Positions 40,985 through 45,470 of a stretch of DNA of 45,470 nt are shown here, in pieces. The position numbers and the translations under genes were made by a program. Under the pieces are notes generated by a model that saw nothing but the letters and a program-made list of their open reading frames with translations, was not told where the DNA came from and ran no database searches. Source of the stretch: Bacteroides sp. GTDB lineage: Bacteria > Bacteroidota > Bacteroidia > Bacteroidales > Bacteroidaceae. The stretch is from the NCBI GenBank assembly GCA_017471925.1, contig JAFURM010000048.1:1-45470 (forward strand), in the 5' to 3' direction. How positions within the stretch are numbered: the first letter of the stretch is position 1; every line of letters starts with the position of its first letter.

Positions 40985-42061
40985 TTAATATACCATACGT
41001 ACTCCGCACAACAGGTTCATATTGGCCGGACGTTCCGTATGCAGTGTACGCAAATCCGAATCCGTGTCAAAATGGTAGGCCAACGATGGCTCCGCAAAAA
41101 ACGCAATCCGTTCATTCAACTTATAGCGGACTCCCACTCCGGCCATAGCCGACAACTGCACCGGTTCTCCTCCCCGCCCCTTGCCGACTGCTTTCTCCAG
41201 TGCACCACCCACTGTTGCATAGAAGTCCACCTTGGAAGAGGTGGCCAACGTGGCATCCAGCCTGACCGGAAGAGAGAGAGTATGCAACTGTCCGCTTCCC
41301 TCCATCGGCAGCCTGTTATATTGCAATCCGGCTTCCAAGGCCCAGGTCTTGTCCAACCTGCGCTCCAGCATCACCCCCACAGCCAGCGGCATTCCGAAAT
41401 CGCCCTTGGGAAGTGAGGCCCCCACCGCAGCCTTGATGGCCCACTTGGCATCTTCTCCCGTCACTCGCTTTTTCTCTTCGTTCTCCTCCTCTCTGGAGTC
41501 TTCTGCCGATGAGCCATAGTCAGAAACACGCTGACCGGCCTTATTGTTCTAGCCATAAGCGGCATATCCGGCCTCGTTATCGGAAGAAGGATAGCCTCTT
41601 TGGGATATCGTGATGGAGAGATGGAGCGATATGGACTCCGCCTCCTCTTCCGCCTCTCCGGATGCCTGCGTGGCACGCTGTATCGGAAGCGGGACAAATG
41701 AAGTCGGAGCGGCAGCAACAGAAGAAGAAGAGGTTTCGGCCGGGGAAGAGTAAGGAGAGTTCGTTTCACCTGAGGCCGTTTCTCCCTGAGGAGCCAGAAC
41801 TGCCACCTGCGTAAAGGCTTCCTTTATCTCCTCGCGAGGCGAAAAGTACCACAATGAAGCAGAAGCCACCCCCAACAAAAGAGCCACTGATGCCACAGCC
41901 ATACAATGGCGGAAGCGCACCACCACAGCCCGGCCAGCCTTGCCGCCCTCCTGCAGCAGGCTTCCCTGCAATTCTTCCCAGAAGTTATCACGCACCTCCA
42001 GTTCGGCTCCCTGAAGGCGGTTTCTGAACAAATTCTCCATACTGTTGTCTCTATTCTTCAT
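40985..42061 (-). pseudogene. Membrane-anchored barrel-like protein downstream of ECF sigma, interrupted by an in-frame TAG
   Basis: Two frames, 42061-41549 and 41464-40985, are in the same phase and are separated only by the TAG codon at 41549-41551. Between them the sequence reads on as NNKAGQRVSDYGSSAEDS then REEENEEKKRVTGEDAKWAIK. The N-terminus (about 1-51) looks like an anti-sigma cytoplasmic part (ENLFRNRLQGAELEVRDNFWEEL). Next come one membrane helix (residues 52-73, CMAVASVALLLGVASASLWYF), a Ser/Thr/Pro/Glu linker, and ~150 residues with barrel-like alternation ending in MVY. Read through, it has 358 positions. Either a point mutation (for instance CAG to TAG), a sequencing error, or suppression. 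The first part overlaps the sigma gene by 11 bp, or starts at 42040 (MENLF). Confidence 0.75.
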
Positions 42062-42644
42062 GATTGATATATGCTTTTATCCGTTTTGCTAACAAACACT
42101 TGGCCCTGCTGAGTTGGGAGGTGGACGAATGCTCTCTGATGCCCAGCATTTCGGCAATCTCCTTATGCGACTTCTCTTCAAAGACAAAGAGGTTGAACAC
42201 CGTCCTGCACCCTTGGGGCAACTCTGCCACAAACTTCATCAAGACCTCCTCCGAGAGGCGTTCCGCTTCCTCCATTGGCAGTGATTCATCAGCCACCTCG
42301 GGAAGCAGCTCTTCATGCAGCATCATTTTTTCAAAACGCTGCAGCCTTCTCAGGTGATCGATGGCCTGCGTCACCATCACCCTCGTCATCCAAGTGGCCA
42401 AGGCACATTCGCCCCGAAACGTGAAGTGCGTGAATATCTTGACAAAGCCATCATGCAACACATCATGAGCGGCATCCATATCACCGGTATAGCGGTAACA
42501 AACGGCCAACAACCGCTTGGAGAAGAGGGTGTACAACTCCCTTCGGGCAGCTTCTTTTCCTGCCCGGCAGCCTTCAACCAATGCCATCTCATTTTCCAAT
42601 ATTGTCCGTGTTTTTATGGACGCTTCAATGCGTCGTTTGTCCAT
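42051..42644 (-). CDS. ECF-type RNA polymerase sigma factor
   Basis: Sigma-70 family, regions 2 and 4 only. Region 2 is ELYTLFSKRLLAVCYRYTGDMDAAHDVLHDGFVKIF and TFRGECALATWMTRVMVTQAIDHLRR. Region 4 is ELPQGCRTVFNLFVFEEKSHKEIAEMLGIREHSSTSQLSRAK. The start may be 42644 (MDKRR) or 42587 (MALVEGC). The order sigma, membrane-anchored barrel protein, lipoprotein, secreted protein suggests a self-contained envelope-signalling operon with the second gene as its anti-sigma. No TonB receptor or PUL genes are attached. Confidence 0.88.
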   Translation of the reverse strand: MDKRRIEASIKTRTILENEMALVEGCRAGKEAARRELYTLFSKRLLAVCYRYTGDMDAAHDVLHDGFVKIFTHFTFRGECALATWMTRVMVTQAIDHLRRLQRFEKMMLHEELLPEVADESLPMEEAERLSEEVLMKFVAELPQGCRTVFNLFVFEEKSHKEIAEMLGIREHSSTSQLSRAKCLLAKRIKAYINHEE

Positions 42645-42705
42645 TAGACGAGAGTTTTCCGCCAATGCTGCAAGGGGAAGCATAAAAAGATGTTAATTCA
42701 CAAAA

Positions 42706-42752
42706 AACTCCCCATGAGTCCGTCCATCGTGTGGCCATCCTCATGGGGAGTT
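42706..42752 (-). terminator. Rho-independent terminator of nadC
   Basis: Perfect 13-bp stem (42706-42718 aactccccatgag; 42740-42752) downstream of the nadC stop at 42770, followed on the minus strand by a T-run (plus-strand a at 42702-42707). Confidence 0.8.
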
Positions 42753-42769
42753 CCTTTCAGAGTCTGTTG

Positions 42770-43618
42770 TCAGCAAGCCTTGAAACTCATGTCCAGTCCC
42801 TTCACCGAATGAGTCAATGCACCGACCGATATAAAGTCTACGCCACATTCGGCATAGTCACGCAATGTATCGAAAGTGATGCCGCCCGAAGACTCGGTTT
42901 CATAACGCCCGGCCACCATCTCTACCGCCTTTCTGGTCATCTCGGGAGTGAAATTGTCAAACATGATGCGATCCACGCCTCCCAAGTCGAGCACCTGTTG
43001 CAGTTCGTCGAAGTTGCGCACCTCAATCTCTATCTTCAGGTCCTTACCCTTGGCCCGGCAATACTCCTTGGCTCTTGTTATCGCCTTGTCTATGCCTCCG
43101 GCAAAGTCCACATGATTGTCCTTCAAGAGAATCATATCAAAGAGACCGATGCGGTGGTTCACTCCGCCTCCAATCTTCACGGCCATCTTCTCTAAGATGC
43201 GCATGCCGGGAGTCGTCTTGCGAGTGTCCAAGACACGGGTTTTCGTACCCTGCAGACGTTCCGCATACTTATGGGTCATGGTAGCTATACCACTCATGCG
43301 TTGCATGATGTTCAGCATCAGTCGTTCTGTCTGCAACAAGGACTGCACCTTGCCTTCCACCACCATAGCCACATCACCCGGTTTCACGGCCGCCCCGTCC
43401 TGGATGAATACCTCCACCTTCATTTCGGAATCAAAACGGCGGAACACCTCCTTGGCTATCTCTATGCCGGCCAGGATTCCCTCCTCCTTTATCAAGAGTT
43501 TGGACTTTCCCATCGCAGTGTCAGGGATGCACGAAAGGGTCGTATGGTCTCCATCACCAATATCTTCGGCAAACGACAAGTCAATCAGCCTGTCAATCAA
43601 TTCTTCTTCTTTATTCAT
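42770..43618 (-). CDS. nadC: Nicotinate-nucleotide pyrophosphorylase (carboxylating)
   Basis: Converts quinolinate plus PRPP to nicotinate mononucleotide in NAD synthesis. The motifs are ERLMLNIMQRMSGIATMTHKYAERLQGTKTRVLDTRKTTPGMR, VKIGGGVNHRIGLFDMILLKDNH and ESSGGITFDTLRDYAECGVDFISVGALTHS. 282 aa, complete. It stands alone, bounded by its own terminator and by the repeat element upstream. Confidence 0.95.
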   Translation of the reverse strand: MNKEEELIDRLIDLSFAEDIGDGDHTTLSCIPDTAMGKSKLLIKEEGILAGIEIAKEVFRRFDSEMKVEVFIQDGAAVKPGDVAMVVEGKVQSLLQTERLMLNIMQRMSGIATMTHKYAERLQGTKTRVLDTRKTTPGMRILEKMAVKIGGGVNHRIGLFDMILLKDNHVDFAGGIDKAITRAKEYCRAKGKDLKIEIEVRNFDELQQVLDLGGVDRIMFDNFTPEMTRKAVEMVAGRYETESSGGITFDTLRDYAECGVDFISVGALTHSVKGLDMSFKAC

Positions 43619-43643
43619 TTGTCTCTTTGTTTGTTATGACACG

Positions 43644-43651
43644 CAAAGGTA
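43644..43651 (-). promoter_or_regulatory. -7 element of nadC
   Basis: The minus strand reads TACCTTTG 26 nt before the start at 43618. The -33 element is weak (CTTG at 43674-43671 is the best at the right distance). Confidence 0.55.
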
Positions 43652-43730
43652 ACTCATTTATCACAAAAAACAAGGGCTTTCATCAAATTCAGTGCTGTTT
43701 TTCTCCATTCCGACCGCAGCCAACAAACCA

Positions 43731-43925
43731 TTTTATTTTACACAAACAAGCACCAGCACCACATCTTAAGCCCACCACAGATACGGATTTTTACTCAAAC
43801 AACAGGTTTTATAACAATTTAATAATCAATGGATTACCAAACCACTTAATAATCGTCCGGTTTCTCACTGGCAATCGACCCGATTGCCAGTGAGAATCGG
43901 AGCGATTGCCAGTGACAAATTTTCA
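43731..43925 (+). repeat. Dispersed ~195-bp element, copy 2, ending in hipA
   Basis: Homologous to 14478-14675, with the same order of blocks (ttattttaca, cacatcttaagcc, acaggttttataaca, taataatcaa, cacttaataa, cgtcc). The array has an inverted unit tttctcactggcaatcg at 43861-43877 and direct copies beginning at 43881 and 43903 (22 bp apart); the third ends in gtgaca. The right end, about 43925, coincides with the breakpoint of the hipA gene. Confidence 0.85.
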
Positions 43926-44418
43926 CTGACTGCATTGTCAAAGACTCATCGGGCATAATCTTTGCATGTTCGCGTTCCAAAAATATCTTTTGAGCCAATA
44001 ATGTCAAAGCCTTCAGGTTGAGCCGCTCCGTCTTTTTCATTCCTGATGATTCGGGCATAAACTCCAATGCCCCCATAGTTCGCTTCCCAATAAATGACAA
44101 TATATCGAGTGGGGTAATCTCCTGATTGCGTATATTATTCTGAATACGCCAACACTCGAATACCTGATTTCCCCAAGCATCGGGAAGAGAATCGGCAAGA
44201 AAAGGCGGAAGCTTGCGATACAACTTTGTTTCTTTATCTCCCACGATAGGTCTTTTACTGATAGGAGAACTCGTTGAAGCAATCAATGGGAACGGATTGA
44301 TGGCACTATTGAGAAATTCCTTGTTGTATTCAAAATAGGCAACACCTTTTCTTGGGTCCCAAGATAATCGGCCCAATTCCTTTCCCCAAAGTAATATTTT
44401 CAGCGCACTGGTAATCAT
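43846..44418 (-). pseudogene. hipA: Truncated HipA-like kinase toxin (N-terminal part only)
   Basis: The first 163 residues match the N-terminal region of Bacteroidota HipA-type Ser/Thr kinases: KILLWGKELGRLSWDPRKGVAYFEYN, the conserved LPPFLADSLPDAWGNQV and ERLNLKALTLLAQKI, ending at PDESLTMQ. The segment that should follow (beginning with the GTSAGG ATP-site region) and the whole kinase domain are missing. After Gln163 (codon 43930-43932) the frame runs ~27 codons through the repeat element (SLAIGSIASEKPDDY). HipA proteins are usually above 400 aa. No kinase activity is expected. It overlaps hipB by 4 bp (44415-44418), so the antitoxin-toxin coupling is retained. Confidence 0.85.
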
Positions 44419-44726
44419 GGCTTTTTATGCCTTATTCGTTGCACTTTCTTTTGGTTGTCTTTTATCAAATAGGCCGATTCCGGAAGTTCGGGCATCAATT
44501 CGTCCAAGCTGTCTATTTGGCCGATAGCTTTCATAAGCGACAAAAACGTTCCCAATGACATATTGCCAGCCAGGCCATTCTCAAATTTATGAATGGTAAC
44601 GATGGTTATTCCCGCTTGTTCTGCCACATCTTTCTGCGTCATTTGTGAGCGAAGGCGATAATCCTTGAATCGACTACCAAGTAGTTTAATCAATTCCGGT
44701 ATTGAATATTCATAATAATCAATCAT
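44415..44726 (-). CDS. hipB: HipB-like helix-turn-helix antitoxin/autorepressor
   Basis: 103-aa Xre/Cro-type protein. The HTH is RFKDYRLRSQMTQKDVAEQAGITIVTIHKFENG, followed by LDELMPELPESAYL and a basic tail KKVQRIRHKKP. It normally binds its own operator and neutralises HipA. It lies directly before hipA with a 4-bp overlap. Because the partner has lost its kinase domain, the antitoxin may be an orphan repressor. AT-rich like the surrounding accessory DNA. Confidence 0.85.
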   Translation of the reverse strand: MIDYYEYSIPELIKLLGSRFKDYRLRSQMTQKDVAEQAGITIVTIHKFENGLAGNMSLGTFLSLMKAIGQIDSLDELMPELPESAYLIKDNQKKVQRIRHKKP

Positions 44727-44974
44727 ACATAAATTATATTATACTATATGTTATACTCAAATAAGCCACTTTATTTATACTGCGCTTATATTTACGATAT
44801 AAAGATGCACTTTTATTAATTAAAAACAATTCCCCAACTAATAAATTCACCATTTGTATGCACCATATTCATTTCTTGCCAATCTATCTGTTGCAATCAC
44901 CATTACATTATGCAGTATCCAATTTATGTTTTCAAATCCGGCACTCCAGTATCCTTTTTCAAAAACGCAAAGTG
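44727..44974. other. AT-rich intergenic stretch
   Basis: No gene is supported. The start region of hipB presumably contains the hipBA operator, but I could not pick a convincing palindrome. Confidence 0.4.
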
Positions 44975-45085
44975 ATACTGCAGTACCACATAGCTGGTAC
45001 TGCAGTTTTTCCTATGTGGTACTGCGGTACCACTTATGTGTGACTGGCATGTTACTTATATGTGTTGAAAGGCAACTTATATGTG
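44975..45085. repeat. Degenerate array with ~22-bp period upstream of a truncated recombinase
   Basis: tactgcagta (44976), tactgcagtt (44998) and tactgcggta (45020) are each 22 bp apart. An overlapping series acttatgtg (45032), acttatatgtg (45054) and acttatatgtg (45075) continues at 22 and 21 bp. The first units are also arranged as inverted repeats: 44975-44993 is nearly the reverse complement of 45012-45030. The array ends 3 bp before the first recombinase residues I can align. The frame across it is open but not family-like. Confidence 0.75.
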
Positions 45086-45470
45086 AACAATCCCGATTTA
45101 GAGTTGGCAAGAGATTTATTCGTATTCGGTTGTTGGACGGGAATATCATTCATTGATATTAAGAATCTTACAACGGAGAATATCACAATGTTGGGTGGCT
45201 CACCTTGGATTGTATCGAAACGGCAAAAGACAGGAGTAGCTTTTCAAATCAAATTGATGGATATTCCTATGCAGATTATCAAGCGATATGAACCATACAG
45301 AATTAGCAACAATCTATTCAACATCGGTAGCCACGACACGATAAACAAACGCATCAAGGAGGTAGCCAAGATGTGCGGTATTGAGAAGCGAACTTCGTTC
45401 CATCTGAGTAGGCACACATTCGCAGTGTTAGCCTTGAACTATGGTATGCCGATAGAGAGTGTAAGCAAGA
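45044..45470 (+). pseudogene. 5'-truncated tyrosine recombinase (integrase), runs off window
   Basis: From about 45089 the frame encodes the catalytic domain of a Bacteroidota integrase: DLELARDLFVFGCWTGISFIDIKNLTTENI, WIVSKRQKTGVAFQI, DTINKRIKEVAKMCGIEK and HLSRHTFAVLALNYGMPIESVSK, the last with the His-x2-Arg pair. The N-terminal arm-binding and core-binding domains (about 200 residues in the family) are absent; a stop at 45041-45043 and the repeat array precede it. The first catalytic Arg position is Ser (TGISFID), as in IntDOT-like members. The catalytic Tyr would lie beyond the window, so the 3' part may be complete. Confidence 0.75.

Noticed and set aside
42051-42061. Translational frameshift fusion between the sigma gene and the next gene
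   Set aside because: The 11-bp overlap is a normal short overlap, and an in-gene start at 42040 would remove it. No slippery sequence is visible.
44854-45156. 100-codon frame overlapping the array and recombinase start
   Set aside because: It crosses the repeat array and overlaps the clear recombinase frame in another phase; no family features.

Overview
The window looks like chromosome of a Bacteroidales bacterium, most likely family Bacteroidaceae. Promoters are of the Bacteroidota type (about -33 TTTG, 19-23 nt, -7 TAnnTTTG). Shine-Dalgarno sequences are mostly absent. Bacteroidota-specific proteins are present: a long disordered Rho, tandem S46 dipeptidyl-peptidases, DUF4369 and LA_2272-type proteins, and an ECF sigma factor followed by a membrane-anchored barrel protein. 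I cannot name the species. The core genes are GC-richer than four AT-rich patches (1-760, 23760-24740, 43660-43930, 43930-45470), which hold fragments of accessory genes.

Layout. 1-346: 3' end of a probable AlbA_2/AAA-4 regulator. 794-1971: DAACS symporter broken by one missing base. 2012-3085: GDP-L-fucose synthase. 3249-6101: acyl-CoA synthetase and a 16-residue-repeat surface protein. 6184-6954 (-): DUF4369-like lipoprotein. 7073-11414: DPP7-like and DPP11-like peptidases. 11534-14252 (-): Gfo/Idh/MocA oxidoreductase, S4 RNA-binding protein, Pth and ribosomal protein L25. 15055-16392 (-): glutamate dehydrogenase. 16576-17605 (-): an unlisted 57-aa membrane protein and an EFR1-type ferredoxin. 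17850-23351 (+): rho, ffh, folD, capA-like. 23439-23516: tRNA-His. 23517-24738: repeats and remnants. 24739-28614 (+): glnS, a TPR protein, dedA. 28628-30854: tpx, folC, ridA. 30898-38288 (-): a tight operon dnaN, exonuclease, coaBC, recN, rlmB, pseudo-protease/TPR. 38441-39944: LysM glucosaminidase (-) and cytidine deaminase (+). 39922-42644 (-): ECF sigma operon whose second gene carries an in-frame TAG. 42770-43618 (-): nadC. 43846-44726 (-): hipB and a truncated hipA. 45044-45470 (+): a 5'-truncated tyrosine recombinase running off the window.

The most unusual signal is a set of four short arrays, each with its own 10-17 nt word repeated at 22-23 bp (14609-14666, 24493-24573, 43861-43917, 44975-45085). 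Two of them share about 130 bp of flank and look like copies of one dispersed element. Two lie within about 15 bp of the breakpoints of truncated genes (hipA and the recombinase). A separate dispersed palindromic element (about 165-175 bp, 22-bp terminal inverted repeats) has two complete copies and two partial ones. Other points worth checking are the frameshifted symporter, the amber-interrupted sigma-operon gene, the catalytically dead protease/TPR fusion, the Gly/Arg specificity split between the paired peptidases, and CoaBC lacking the canonical Asn and Cys.
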